From positions 124,001 to 188,000 of the forward strand of contig NZ_JACZCS010000031.1 in NCBI RefSeq assembly GCF_014904745.1: a stretch of 64,000 nucleotides of DNA, written 5' to 3'. How positions within the stretch are numbered: the first letter of the stretch is position 1; every line of letters begins with the position of its first letter. This document shows, piece by piece, positions 52,953-61,994 of this stretch. The notes under the pieces are model-generated. The model had not been told where the DNA came from. It ran no database searches and was given only the letters and a program-made list of their open reading frames with translations. A program made the position numbers and the translations under genes. Source of the DNA: Oricola nitratireducens. GTDB lineage: Bacteria; Pseudomonadota; Alphaproteobacteria; Rhizobiales; Rhizobiaceae.

Positions 52953-53567
52953 ATGTACGAGGTTCACGGGTCGCCGATCTCGCGCATGACGCGGGTTACG
53001 TGGATGCTGGAGGAACTCGGCGAGCCCTACGAATTGAAGAAGGCGCGCCTCGGATCCGACGACCTCGCGGGCCTCAGTCCCTCCGGCAAGGGGCCGGTGC
53101 TGGTGGACGATGATTTCGTGCTGACGGATTCGGCGGCGATCTGCCTGTATCTGGCCGACAAGCACGGCGACAAGGGGTTCGGCCCGCGCGACGCGCGCGA
53201 CCGCGCGCAGATGGAAAGCTGGATGCTGTGGACGCTGGCGGAGTTCGAACAGCCGATGTGGAACAAGCTGAAGCATCGCCTGCTCCTGCCCGAAGACCTG
53301 CGCGCCGCGGACGTGTCGGCCTGGCTTTCGGCAGAATTCCGGCGCGAAGCCGGCACGCTGGAAAGACGGCTCGCGGGCCGCGACTATGCCATGGGCGATC
53401 GCTTCACCTGCGTTGACGTCGTGCTCGGCCATTGCGGCATGTGGGCGCGCGCCGGGCGCTACGAGATCGCGTCCGGCGCGGTCGACGCCTATTTCGACCG
53501 GATCCTTTCCCGGCCCGCCTACCAGCGCGCGGTGGAAAAGGAGACAAGGCTGAAAGCGGCGGCCTGA
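52953..53567 (+). CDS. Glutathione S-transferase-family protein
   Basis: A 204-residue cytosolic GST. The thioredoxin-like N-terminal domain begins EVHGSPISRMTRVTWMLEELGEPYEL, and LTDSAAICLYLADKH supplies the glutathione-binding Asp-Ser pair. The helical C-terminal domain has MGDRFTCVDVVLGHCGMWA. AGGAG precedes ATG 52953 and the spacing implies co-transcription with proC. The electrophile substrate is unknown. Confidence 0.9.
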   Translation: MYEVHGSPISRMTRVTWMLEELGEPYELKKARLGSDDLAGLSPSGKGPVLVDDDFVLTDSAAICLYLADKHGDKGFGPRDARDRAQMESWMLWTLAEFEQPMWNKLKHRLLLPEDLRAADVSAWLSAEFRREAGTLERRLAGRDYAMGDRFTCVDVVLGHCGMWARAGRYEIASGAVDAYFDRILSRPAYQRAVEKETRLKAAA

Positions 53568-53672
53568 CCCGCAAAAGAGGCCGAAAAAGGGGAAAACAGG
53601 CCCGAAAAGCAGGCCGGGATTGCGTTTACCGAAATGTCATGCTTGACACGCTGAAACGGAAAGCCGGATGTC

Positions 53673-54491
53673 ATGATCGAAGTCAAATCCGTGTATAAAA
53701 ATTTCGGCGGCGTTCATGCCGTCGAAAATGCCTCGCTGAAGATCGAAAAAGGGTCGATCACCGGCCTGATCGGCCCGAACGGCGCCGGCAAGACCACCCT
53801 CTTCAACATCATCGCCGGAAATCTGAAACCGAGCAGCGGGCAGATCCTGCTCGACGGCGAGGACGTCTCCGGCCTGCCGCCGCATCTCCTGTTCAAGAAG
53901 GGCCTGCTGCGCACGTTCCAGCTCGCGCACGAGTTCTCGACGCTGACGGTGCTGGAGAACCTGATGATGGTTCCCGACCACCAGCTCGGCGAGAGCCTGA
54001 TGTCGGCCTGGTTCAGCTACGGCGAGGTGAAACGGCAGGAAGCCGAAATCCGCGAGCGGGCGATGGAGGTGATCGGCTTCCTCAATCTCGGCCATGTGGC
54101 GCAGGAACTGGCAGGCAATCTGTCCGGCGGCCAGAAGAAGCTGATCGAGCTCGGCCGCACGATGATGGTCGACGCCAAGGTCGTTCTGCTCGACGAAGTC
54201 GGCGCCGGCGTCAACCGCACGCTGCTGGCCGAGATCGGCGACGCGATCGTCCGGCTGAACCGCGAGCGCGGCTACACGTTCTGCCTGATCGAGCACGACA
54301 TGGATTTCATCGGCCGGCTTTGCGACCCGGTGATCGTCATGGCCGAGGGCACGGTGCTGGCCGAGGGCACGGCCGACGAAGTCCGCAACAACGAGGCGGT
54401 GATCGAGGCCTATCTCGGCCGCGGCCTGAAGAACAAGACGCCCCAGCAAATGAGCGCGATGGCCGAGGCCGGCACGGAGGGCGGCGCCTGA
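53673..54491 (+). CDS. livG: Branched-chain amino acid-type ABC transporter ATP-binding protein (LivG)
   Basis: A 272-residue ATPase. Walker A GPNGAGKTT at residues ~31-39, signature LSGGQKKLIELG, Walker B VVLLDEVGAG and the H-loop IEHDMDF are present. The C-terminal tail (KTPQQMSAMAEAGTEGGA) is slightly extended. It opens a livG-livF-livH-livM operon; its stop overlaps the livF start in TGATG. The transporter belongs to the HAAT class, which imports branched-chain amino acids or other polar solutes. Confidence 0.92.
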   Translation: MIEVKSVYKNFGGVHAVENASLKIEKGSITGLIGPNGAGKTTLFNIIAGNLKPSSGQILLDGEDVSGLPPHLLFKKGLLRTFQLAHEFSTLTVLENLMMVPDHQLGESLMSAWFSYGEVKRQEAEIRERAMEVIGFLNLGHVAQELAGNLSGGQKKLIELGRTMMVDAKVVLLDEVGAGVNRTLLAEIGDAIVRLNRERGYTFCLIEHDMDFIGRLCDPVIVMAEGTVLAEGTADEVRNNEAVIEAYLGRGLKNKTPQQMSAMAEAGTEGGA

Positions 54492-55192
54492 TGTATCTGA
54501 TTGGCGAAAGCATGACCGGCGGCTATGGCGGCGCCGACATTCTCAAGGACTGCACGGTCGGTGTGGAAAAGGGCGAGATCGCCGTGATCGTCGGGCCGAA
54601 CGGCGCCGGCAAGTCGACGGCGATGAAGGCAATGCTCGGCATGCTGCGGCTGCGGCTCGGCCGGGTCGTGCTCGACGGCAAGGACATCACCAGCTTCACC
54701 CCGCAGGCGCGCGTCGGCGAGGGCATCGCCTTCGTGCCGCAGACGAACAACGTCTTCACCGGCATGAGCGTGGAAGAAAACCTCGAGATGGGCGCTTATC
54801 TGCGCCGCGACGACATAAGCGGCACCATGGAACAGGTCTTCACGCTGTTTCCGATCCTCAAGGAAAAGCGGCGGCAACTGGCGGGCGAACTCTCCGGCGG
54901 CCAGCGCCAGCAGGTGGCGGTCGGCCGCGCGCTGATGACCCGGCCGACGGTGCTGATGCTGGACGAGCCGACGGCCGGGGTGTCGCCGATCGTCATGGAC
55001 GAACTCTTCGACCGGATTCTCGAGGTGCGCGACACCGGCCTGGCGATCCTGATGGTGGAACAGAACGCCCGCCAGGCGCTCAACATCGCCGACCGCGGCT
55101 ACGTTCTCGTCGGCGGCGAAAACTGGCGCACCGGCACCGGCCACGAACTCCTGGCCAATCCCGAAGTGCGCAAATCATTCCTGGGTGGATAG
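54491..55192 (+). CDS. livF: Branched-chain amino acid-type ABC transporter ATP-binding protein (LivF)
   Basis: A 233-residue ATPase that pairs with LivG. Walker A GPNGAGKST, Q-loop FVPQTNNVFTGMSVEENLEMG, signature LSGGQRQQVAVG, Walker B VLMLDEPTAG and H-loop-equivalent VEQNARQAL (Gln replaces His, as is usual in LivF) are visible. The start ATG 54491 overlaps the livG stop. LivH follows after 3 bases. Confidence 0.93.
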   Translation: MYLIGESMTGGYGGADILKDCTVGVEKGEIAVIVGPNGAGKSTAMKAMLGMLRLRLGRVVLDGKDITSFTPQARVGEGIAFVPQTNNVFTGMSVEENLEMGAYLRRDDISGTMEQVFTLFPILKEKRRQLAGELSGGQRQQVAVGRALMTRPTVLMLDEPTAGVSPIVMDELFDRILEVRDTGLAILMVEQNARQALNIADRGYVLVGGENWRTGTGHELLANPEVRKSFLGG

Positions 55193-55195
55193 ACC

Positions 55196-56218
55196 ATGCC
55201 CGATGCAACCGACCTTCTGAACGCACTCGTCCTGATGACGAACTACGTCTTCGTGCCGGCGCTCTCCTACGGCTCGCAGCTGGCGCTCGGCGCGCTCGGC
55301 GTGACGCTGGTTTTCGGCATATTGCGCTTCGCCAATTTCGCGCATGGCGACCTGATGGCCTTCGGCACGACGATGACGATCCTGATCACCTGGGTCCTGC
55401 AGGCCAACGGCATAACGTTCGGGATACTCCCGACCGCCCTGCTGGCGCTCGTCCCGGCGATTGCGGCGACGGCGATCGTCGCCATCCTGATCGACAAGAT
55501 GGTGTTCTCCTTCTACCGCAAGCGCCGCGCGGCACCGGTCGTGCTGGTGATCGCCTCGGTCGGCGTGATGTTCATGCTGAGCGCGATCGTCCGCTTCATC
55601 ATGGGCACCGAAGACCGCCGCTTCACCGACGGCGAGCGGTTCCTGGTGCGGGCGCTCGAATTCAAGAAATGGAGCGGCCTCAACGAGGGACTGGCGATCC
55701 AGACCACGCAGGCGATCACCGTCGTGGTCACGCTCGCCGTCGTGATCGCGCTGTTCCTGTTCCTCAACCGGACGCGCACCGGCAAGGCGATGCGCGCCTA
55801 TTCCGACAATGAGGACCTGGCGCTGCTGTCCGGCATCAATCCCGACCGCGTCGTGATGGTGACCTGGATCATCGCCGCCGCGCTGGCGACCATCGCCGGC
55901 GCGCTCTACGGCCTCGACAAGAGCTTCAAGCCGTTCACCTATCTGCAGCTCCTCCTGCCGATCTTCGCGGCGGCGATCGTCGGCGGCATCGGAGAACCGG
56001 TTGGCGCCGTTGTCGGCGGCTATATCGTCGCCTTTTCGGAGGTCATGCTGACCTATGCCTACAAGAAGTTCGCGACCTATCTGCTGCCCGACCAGTGGGC
56101 GCCCGACGGGCTGCTGCAGTTCCTGTCGACGGACTACAAGTTCGCTATTTCCTTCATTATCCTGGTGGTCGTGTTGCTGATCCGGCCGACCGGCATATTC
56201 AGGGGGAAAGTCCTATGA
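55196..56218 (+). CDS. livH: Branched-chain amino acid-type ABC transporter permease (LivH)
   Basis: A 340-residue inner-membrane permease with about eight hydrophobic segments. GALGVTLVFGILRFANFAHGDLMAFG is the N-terminal family signature, and AYSDNEDLALLSGINPDRVVMVTWIIAAALATIAGALYG is the coupling loop that contacts the ATPases. It is somewhat longer than E. coli LivH (~308). Its end overlaps livM by 4 bases (ATGA). Confidence 0.92.
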   Translation: MPDATDLLNALVLMTNYVFVPALSYGSQLALGALGVTLVFGILRFANFAHGDLMAFGTTMTILITWVLQANGITFGILPTALLALVPAIAATAIVAILIDKMVFSFYRKRRAAPVVLVIASVGVMFMLSAIVRFIMGTEDRRFTDGERFLVRALEFKKWSGLNEGLAIQTTQAITVVVTLAVVIALFLFLNRTRTGKAMRAYSDNEDLALLSGINPDRVVMVTWIIAAALATIAGALYGLDKSFKPFTYLQLLLPIFAAAIVGGIGEPVGAVVGGYIVAFSEVMLTYAYKKFATYLLPDQWAPDGLLQFLSTDYKFAISFIILVVVLLIRPTGIFRGKVL

Positions 56219-57672
56219 GCACCACCGCCAAGGATACCGACCCGAAAACCGAAACCGCCGAAGCGGTCGCGCCGCTGCCGACGGCGGTCGCGCAGAAGAG
56301 GCAGAGCCCGTGGCGCGCACCGCTGGCATTCCTGGCGATGGGAGCGGCGCTGGTCGCCGTCGGCATGTTCCAGTCCTTGCCGGTGGCGCTTGCCATTCTC
56401 AACATGAGCCTGATTTCCGCCGTCATGGCGATGGGGCTGAACCTGCAATGGGGCTATGCCGGGCTGTTCAACGCCGGCGTCATGGGATTCACCGCGCTGG
56501 GAGGCCTCGCCGCGGTCGTGATTTCGCATCCGCCGGTATGGGAGGCGCTGTCGGCCGGCGGACGCGGCATGGCGCTGTCGGGCGTGATCGTCATCGCGAT
56601 CATCGCGACCACCGCGTTCCTGGCCACGGCCTTGAAGGGGCGGTTGCGCAGCCTCGCGATCTTCGTCGTCATCGTCGTCGGCTATGTCGTCCTGCGCCCG
56701 GTATTCGGCGACGCGGTCAACGCGATCGAGGCGGTCGACCCGGCCCGAACCGGCTTCATCGGCGGCCTCGGCCTGCCGATCACCGTCGCCTGGCTGGCCG
56801 GCGGCGTGTTCGCCGCAGCCGTCGCCTGGCTGATCGGCAAGGTGGCGCTGGGACTGCGGTCCGACTATCTCGCCATCGCCACGCTCGGCATCGCGGAAAT
56901 CGTCATCGCCGTCCTGAAGAACGAGGACTGGCTGGCGCGCGGCGTGAAGAACGTCACCGGTCTGGCGCGGCCCTTGCCGGTGCCCTACGAGATCGAACTG
57001 CAGCAGAAGCAATGGTTCATCGACCTGGTAAGCCGCTTCCACGCGAGCGCTCTCGCTGCCGCGCCCGACACGGCGGCGCGCGAGGTGATGTTGCGGCAAA
57101 TGCTGATCGACGGCGCCAGCTCCTATGTGAAGATCGCCTATGCCATCCTGTTCACGGTCGTGCTGCTGATCATCCTCGCCTTGTGCGTGCGCGCGCTCAA
57201 TTCGCCCTGGGGCCGCATGATGCGCGCCATCCGCGATAACGAGGAAGCGGCTTCCGCGATGGGCAAGGACATCAAGGCGCGTCATCTGCAGATCTTCGTT
57301 CTCGGCTCCGCGATCATCGGCATCGCCGGCGCGATGATGACGACGCTGGACGGGCAGTTCACGCCCGGGACCTACAATCCGCTGCGCTTCACCTTCCTGA
57401 TCTGGGTGATGGTGATCGTCGGCGGGTCGGGCAACAATCTCGGCGCGGTCCTCGGCGGTTTCCTGATCTGGTTCGTCTGGGTCGAGGCGGAACCGGCCGG
57501 ACGCCTGATCGTGCAACTGATGAGTTCGAACATGGATCAGAACAGCGCGCTCTACCACCATCTGCAGGATATCGCGGCGCCGTTCCGCCTCTTCGTGATG
57601 GGTCTGGTACTGCTGATCGTGATGCGTTTCGCGCCGCGCGGACTGTTACCCGAGAAGGTGCGGCACAGCTAA
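56215..57672 (+). CDS. livM: Branched-chain amino acid-type ABC transporter permease (LivM)
   Basis: A 485-residue permease. A ~25-residue polar leader precedes the first membrane segment. MGLNLQWGYAGLFNAGVMGFTALGG is the family N-terminal signature, and the coupling loop is MMRAIRDNEEAASAMGKDIKARHLQIFVLGSAIIGIAGAMM. An extra loop (IELQQKQWFIDLVSRFHASALAAAPDTAAREVML, ~260-295) makes it longer than E. coli LivM (~425). ATG 56215 overlaps the livH stop. Confidence 0.92.
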   Translation: MSTTAKDTDPKTETAEAVAPLPTAVAQKRQSPWRAPLAFLAMGAALVAVGMFQSLPVALAILNMSLISAVMAMGLNLQWGYAGLFNAGVMGFTALGGLAAVVISHPPVWEALSAGGRGMALSGVIVIAIIATTAFLATALKGRLRSLAIFVVIVVGYVVLRPVFGDAVNAIEAVDPARTGFIGGLGLPITVAWLAGGVFAAAVAWLIGKVALGLRSDYLAIATLGIAEIVIAVLKNEDWLARGVKNVTGLARPLPVPYEIELQQKQWFIDLVSRFHASALAAAPDTAAREVMLRQMLIDGASSYVKIAYAILFTVVLLIILALCVRALNSPWGRMMRAIRDNEEAASAMGKDIKARHLQIFVLGSAIIGIAGAMMTTLDGQFTPGTYNPLRFTFLIWVMVIVGGSGNNLGAVLGGFLIWFVWVEAEPAGRLIVQLMSSNMDQNSALYHHLQDIAAPFRLFVMGLVLLIVMRFAPRGLLPEKVRHS

Positions 57673-57792
57673 AGCCGGAACGGCGGTATCCGGTCCATTG
57701 GGAGCCGGCCGGCCGTATTGACAGACATCAACCACATGCGGCGGCATCGCGCCTATAAATCAGGGCGCATGTTTGTGTTGGGAGATAACGTC

Positions 57793-57951
57793 ATGAGACT
57801 ATTTCTGAGTATTGCCGTCAGCCTCGCGCTCTTGGTGTCCGCGGGATGCGCGAGCATCGGGCGCTATCCGGTGTCAGGCGAAAAATGCAGTCCGAGCGAC
57901 CCGGTCAAGAGCATGAGCGCCGGGGAATGCCCCCAGGTTCCCGCAAGCTAG
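57793..57951 (+). CDS. Small putative lipoprotein
   Basis: A 52-residue peptide. Residues 1-18 form a short signal sequence ending LVSAGC with Cys19 as the likely lipidation site; Ser at position -3 makes the lipobox slightly atypical. The mature part (~33 residues) has two further Cys (GEKCSPSD and AGECPQ) that could form a disulfide. GGGAGATAAC precedes ATG 57793. It lies between livM and the opposed livK, so a link with the transporter is possible but unproven. Confidence 0.6.
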   Translation: MRLFLSIAVSLALLVSAGCASIGRYPVSGEKCSPSDPVKSMSAGECPQVPAS

Positions 57952-58072
57952 ATTTGAGCTTTCATTAGGTTGTCCATTCGGACCGGACCGGTGGTGAACG
58001 GGGCCGCCGGCGGCGGCAGTTCGCAACCGTGCGAGGCCGCGAGAGACCTGGACTGAGGCCGCAATGCCGAAA

Positions 58073-58112
58073 AGAAAACCCCGGGACGCTCGCGCGGCCC
58101 GGGGGCTTTTTT
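58073..58112. terminator. Bidirectional terminator between the lipoprotein gene and livK
   Basis: CCCCGGG (58079-58085) pairs with CCCGGGG (58098-58104) around a 12-base loop; TTTTTT follows at 58107-58112, and an A-rich run (AAAAGAAAA) precedes it, giving a T-rich tail on the minus strand. It sits between convergent genes and can serve both. Confidence 0.85.
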
Positions 58113-58130
58113 ACTCCGAAGCCGAAAGGC

Positions 58131-59315
58131 TTAGCGCACCTTCACCGTCTTCCAGGCGCCGTTTTCGATCGTCAGCTGCTTGTAGGAGCCGAGAGCCTCG
58201 CCGACGTCGGTGAATTCGACGCCGGTTGCACCCTGGTAATCGATATCGGTGCCCGCGGCGACGAGATCGAGCGCCTTGGCGAGTTCTCCGGGGCCGATCT
58301 TTTCGCCAGGGGCGTTGGCGATGTCCATGACATTGCCGGCGATGGACGCGCGGTCCGCCTTGCCTGCCTTCTGCATGGCGAGGATCATCAGGGCTGCCGC
58401 ATCGTAGCTCTCACCACGGTACGGACCGGTGCCGGTGATGCCGGCATCCTCAGCCATCTTCTGGAAGATCGCCGCATCCTCGGAATCGCTGCCGGCCGCG
58501 GTACCCATTATCTTGACCGAATCGAGACCGGGCAGATCAAGAAGCGAGTCGCCAATCATGCCGTCGCCAAGCGCGAAAGTGTCGAACGCGCCGGTGTCGA
58601 TGGCGCTCTGCATGATGCCGCGGCCGCCCTGGTCGACATAGCCGAGAACGGCGAGCGCGTCGCCGCCGGCAGCGGCCAGCGCGCCAACTTCGGCGGAATA
58701 GTCGCCCTTGCCGTCTTCATGGGCCGCAACAATGGTGACCGTGCCGCCACGCGACGTGAAGGCTTTGGAAAGCGCATCGGCGAATCCTTTGCCGTAGTCA
58801 TTGTTGGTATAGGTGATCGCGATCGACTTGATGTCGTTATCCATCAGCACATCCGCGAGCACTTCGCCTTGGCGCGCATCGGACGGCGCCGTACGGAAGA
58901 ACAGGCCATTGTCCTTGATCTCGGAGAGGCCCGGTGACGTCGCGGACGGCGAAATGGACGTGACGCCATTCGGGACAGCCACGTTGTTGACCACCGCGCC
59001 AGTCACGCCGGAGCAATCGGCGCCCATGATGGATACGACATTGTCGGAGGTGATCAGGCGCTCGGCGGCAGCCGTTGCGGCGGCCGAGTCGACGCAGGTG
59101 GAATCGGCGCGCACCGAAGTGATCGTCTCGCCGCCCAGAAACTTGCCGGAGTCGGAAGCTTCCTTCATCGCCATTTCAGCGCCGGCCGCCATCGCAGGCG
59201 TCAGCGACTCGATCGGGCCGGTGAATCCGAGCAACACGCCCATTTTCACCTCGGCCTGTGCTGCGGCAGAAAGCGCAAGAACGCTCGCGGCAGCAAGAAG
59301 AAGGGTTTTTCGCAT
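58131..59315 (-). CDS. livK: Branched-chain amino acid-type substrate-binding protein (LivK-like)
   Basis: A 394-residue periplasmic binding protein. Signal peptide at residues 1-21 (SAAAQA). VKMGVLLGFTGPIESLTPAMAAGAEMAMKEA opens lobe 1, with ISPSATSPGLSEIKDNGLFFRTAPSDARQG as the ligand-site and hinge region, and ITYTNNDYGKGFADAL in lobe 2. ATG 59315 has AGGGAGTAA upstream. It is the only binding protein near livGFHM but is transcribed toward them from the opposite strand, so it has its own promoter. Ligand unknown. Confidence 0.92.
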   Translation of the reverse strand: MRKTLLLAAASVLALSAAAQAEVKMGVLLGFTGPIESLTPAMAAGAEMAMKEASDSGKFLGGETITSVRADSTCVDSAAATAAAERLITSDNVVSIMGADCSGVTGAVVNNVAVPNGVTSISPSATSPGLSEIKDNGLFFRTAPSDARQGEVLADVLMDNDIKSIAITYTNNDYGKGFADALSKAFTSRGGTVTIVAAHEDGKGDYSAEVGALAAAGGDALAVLGYVDQGGRGIMQSAIDTGAFDTFALGDGMIGDSLLDLPGLDSVKIMGTAAGSDSEDAAIFQKMAEDAGITGTGPYRGESYDAAALMILAMQKAGKADRASIAGNVMDIANAPGEKIGPGELAKALDLVAAGTDIDYQGATGVEFTDVGEALGSYKQLTIENGAWKTVKVR

Positions 59316-59457
59316 AAGACATTACTCCCTATAAAATCAGGCAATCCATGGCGGGCGCAGCCTATTCCGCATCTGCCGCTGGGAAAGCTTAAAAGGTTTA
59401 AAGCCTACTCCGTCGTCGCGTGCAAGCCGTATGAAATGCGTGGGTTAAGCGGCAGAA

Positions 59458-60213
59458 TTAACGCGTCGAAGCGGCGTCATCGGGAAAGACGAAATCCGGC
59501 AGGGACTTCAACGCCTGCGACAGCGCCTCGCCCCAACTGGTCGAAATCGTCTGGTAATAGGGGTCGTCGGCTTCGACGCGCCGGCGAGACCCGAGCCGGA
59601 AACTGTCGGTCTCGTAAACCTGGATATCGAGCGGCAGGCCGACCGAGAGATTGGCCTTGAGGGTGGAATCGAACGACACCAGCATCAGCTTGACGGCGTC
59701 CTCGAAGGACATCTCCGGATCATAGGCGCGCACGAGGATCGGCCGGCCGTATTTGGTCTCGCCGATCTGGAAGAACGGCGTGTCGCCGTTCGCCTCGATG
59801 AAGTTGCCCTCGGGATAGATCATGAACAGGCGCGGCTCGCTGTTGCGGATCTGCCCGCCGAGAATCATCGTCGCGTTGAAGGACGAATCCGCGGTCTGCC
59901 CGCTCATCGCATTGGCCTGGATCACCTCGCGCAGCGTCTCGCCGACCTGGCGCGCGGCCTGGAACATCGACGGCGTTTCGAGGATCGAGGGATTGCGGTC
60001 GTGCGGCGCCTTGGAGCGCTCGTCGAGCAGGCTGACGACGGATTGCGTCGTTGCCAGATTTCCCGCCGTCATGAGCATGAGGACGCGCTCGCCCGGAACC
60101 GTCCAGGTGAACATTTTCCGGAACACGGATACATTGTCGACACCCGCGTTGGTACGCGTGTCCGACATGAAGACAAGGCCCTTTTTGAGGCGCAAACCGA
60201 CGCAATAGGTCAT
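59458..60213 (-). CDS. Anbu-type proteasome-related peptidase
   Basis: A 251-residue Ntn-hydrolase of the Anbu (bacterial proteasome homologue) family. The sequence begins MTYCVGLRLKKGLVFMSDTRTNAG, so Thr2 becomes the N-terminal nucleophile after Met removal, with the Asp and Lys expected to assist. VLMLMTAGNLATTQSV and FNATMILGGQI are further conserved strands. Anbu assembles as an open ring; its substrates are not established. It is the last gene of a four-gene operon with transglutaminase, alpha-E and ATP-grasp genes, separated from the transglutaminase by 30 bases. Confidence 0.93.
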   Translation of the reverse strand: MTYCVGLRLKKGLVFMSDTRTNAGVDNVSVFRKMFTWTVPGERVLMLMTAGNLATTQSVVSLLDERSKAPHDRNPSILETPSMFQAARQVGETLREVIQANAMSGQTADSSFNATMILGGQIRNSEPRLFMIYPEGNFIEANGDTPFFQIGETKYGRPILVRAYDPEMSFEDAVKLMLVSFDSTLKANLSVGLPLDIQVYETDSFRLGSRRRVEADDPYYQTISTSWGEALSQALKSLPDFVFPDDAASTR

Positions 60214-60243
60214 CTGGTGATTCCAGCCCGATTTGCAGCGAAC

Positions 60244-61044
60244 TTATTGTTGTATCTGGAGTCTGACAACCATGCTTTCGACGCTTTCGCCAAGACGCAT
60301 GCCCGAAACCGGTGCGGCTTCGGTGTAGTCGAGTCCGGTGGCGACGCGGACATAGCGCTCGTCGGGCGAAATCCCGTTGGAGACGTCGAAACCGACCCAG
60401 CCGATCCCCTCGACATGCGCCTCGGCCCAGGCATGGCTCGCATCCTGGTGGACGCGGTCCTCCATCATCAGGTAGCCGCTGACGTAACGGGCAGGAAAGC
60501 CCATCGCGCGGGCAGCGGCGACGAATATCTGGGCGTGGTCCTGGCAAACGCCGTGCCCCGCCTCCAGCGCCTCTTCCGCGGTGGTGGCGGCATCGGTGCG
60601 GCCCGTCTCGTATCTGACCGCGCCGGCGATCGCCTCCGAGAGGGCATGCAGGTGCGAAATCTCGTTCTCGTAATCGCCGCTGGCGATCTTGATCAGCCTG
60701 CGGACGTTGTTGCCGGCGCGGGTCAGCGGCGTCGGCCGCAGGAAAAGCCAGAGCGGCGCGAAACCGCCATGGGCACCGATGATCCCCGAGGTATCGGCGG
60801 TATCGACGACCCCCGCGCAATGGACTGTGATCTCGGTTTGCCCGGCATCGAAACTGACGAGGGCGACATGATTGTTGTGCTGGTCGTCATATTCGAGCTG
60901 CTTTTTGCCGCCCTCGACGCGCGTCTCCCAGGAAACGACCGACTGGCCGGCCCGCGACTTCGGCGTGAGCCGAAGCTGCTGCAACGCATAATGGACCGGA
61001 ACGTCGTAGTGGTATTGCGTCGTGTGCGAAATGGTCAGGCGCAT
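60244..61044 (-). CDS. Transglutaminase-like cysteine protease-fold protein
   Basis: A 266-residue protein with an N-terminal beta domain (LTISHTTQYHYDVPVHYALQQLRLTP) and a transglutaminase core. The triad is Cys167 (GHGVCQDHA), His204 (ASHAWAEA) and Asp220 (GFDVSNG). No signal peptide is seen. In this cluster it is expected to hydrolyse or transfer peptide-like amide bonds. It starts 3 bases after the alpha-E gene. Confidence 0.92.
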   Translation of the reverse strand: MRLTISHTTQYHYDVPVHYALQQLRLTPKSRAGQSVVSWETRVEGGKKQLEYDDQHNNHVALVSFDAGQTEITVHCAGVVDTADTSGIIGAHGGFAPLWLFLRPTPLTRAGNNVRRLIKIASGDYENEISHLHALSEAIAGAVRYETGRTDAATTAEEALEAGHGVCQDHAQIFVAAARAMGFPARYVSGYLMMEDRVHQDASHAWAEAHVEGIGWVGFDVSNGISPDERYVRVATGLDYTEAAPVSGMRLGESVESMVVRLQIQQ

Positions 61045-61047
61045 CTG

Positions 61048-61989
61048 CTATCCGTAAAACCGGTAATCCTGCTCGATCTGCATGCCGAGCATATTGTTGT
61101 CGCGGATGAAGCCATCGAGAAATTCATGCAGACCCTTGTCGAAGATTGCATCGACCGTATTGTTGCGCAGTCGGCTTAGCACATTCTCCGCGGTTTCGTG
61201 GCAGCCATGACGTTCGCCGTAGTCGTCGGCAAGATAGGTCAGGTTGTCGGCGATCTTGGTATAGCAGAAAGCGAGCGAGCGCGGCAGCCGCCGGTCGAGA
61301 ATCAGGAATTCGGCGATTCCGCGCGGATTGATGTCGCCGTCGTTCAGCCAGCGATAGGCGCGCTGGGCCGAAACGGAGCGAAGGATCGTCTCCCACTGCA
61401 CGTTGTCGAGCGACGAGCCGACGAACATGACCGACGGCAGAAGCACATAATATTTCACGTCGAGAATGCGCGCCGTGTTGTCAGCGCGTTCGAGAAAGGT
61501 ACCGATGCGCGCGAAGTCGTAGATCTCGTTGCGCAGCATCGTGCCGTGCAGCGCGGCGCGCACGAGCGCGCTCTGCTGCCGGATAAGGGCGAGCGTCTCG
61601 GGCAGTTCGCGATCGCGGACGGGCCTGGCCAAGGCATCCTTCAGCGTCAGCCAGCATTCGTTGGTGGCTTCCCAGACCTCGCGCGTCAGCGCTGTGCGCA
61701 CGAGACGGGCATTGTTGCGGGCCCCCTCGACCACCGAGAGCACACTCGATGAATTGCTCTTGTCACGCAGCAGGAAGTCTATGACGGCCGGCGCGTCGGC
61801 GTTTTCGTGCTTGGCGAGGAATTCGTTCTGCACGCCGGCGGTCTGGACGACCGACATCCACTCGTCCTCGGCGGCGGCGGACCGTGTCAGCGCCATGCGG
61901 AAACCCGCCTCGACGAGACGCGCGGTGTTTTCGCTGCGCTCGAGATAGCGAAACATCCAGTAAAGGCCGCCTGCGGTCTTGCCGAGCAT
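61048..61989 (-). CDS. Alpha-E domain protein (COG2307)
   Basis: A 313-residue all-helical protein of the alpha-E superfamily. MLGKTAGGLYWMFRYLERSENTARLVEAGFRM is the signature start, and FARIGTFLERADNTARILDVKYYVLLP repeats the same ER-x-N-T-AR pattern, as expected for an internally duplicated helical fold. Its activity is unknown; it almost always accompanies the type 2 ATP-grasp enzyme, which ends 5 bases before it. ATG 61989 matches the family start. Confidence 0.92.
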   Translation of the reverse strand: MLGKTAGGLYWMFRYLERSENTARLVEAGFRMALTRSAAAEDEWMSVVQTAGVQNEFLAKHENADAPAVIDFLLRDKSNSSSVLSVVEGARNNARLVRTALTREVWEATNECWLTLKDALARPVRDRELPETLALIRQQSALVRAALHGTMLRNEIYDFARIGTFLERADNTARILDVKYYVLLPSVMFVGSSLDNVQWETILRSVSAQRAYRWLNDGDINPRGIAEFLILDRRLPRSLAFCYTKIADNLTYLADDYGERHGCHETAENVLSRLRNNTVDAIFDKGLHEFLDGFIRDNNMLGMQIEQDYRFYG

Positions 61990-61994
61990 CCGCG

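Noticed and set aside
50420-52954. A ~840-codon minus-strand frame covering the GT4 gene and proC
   Set aside because: It lies in a different frame from the recognised GT4 and WecG proteins and antisense to proC; no domain is recognisable.
57718-57760. TTGACA and TATAAA as a promoter for the small lipoprotein gene
   Set aside because: The elements are 30 bases apart, far from the usual 16-18, so they cannot form one sigma-70 promoter.
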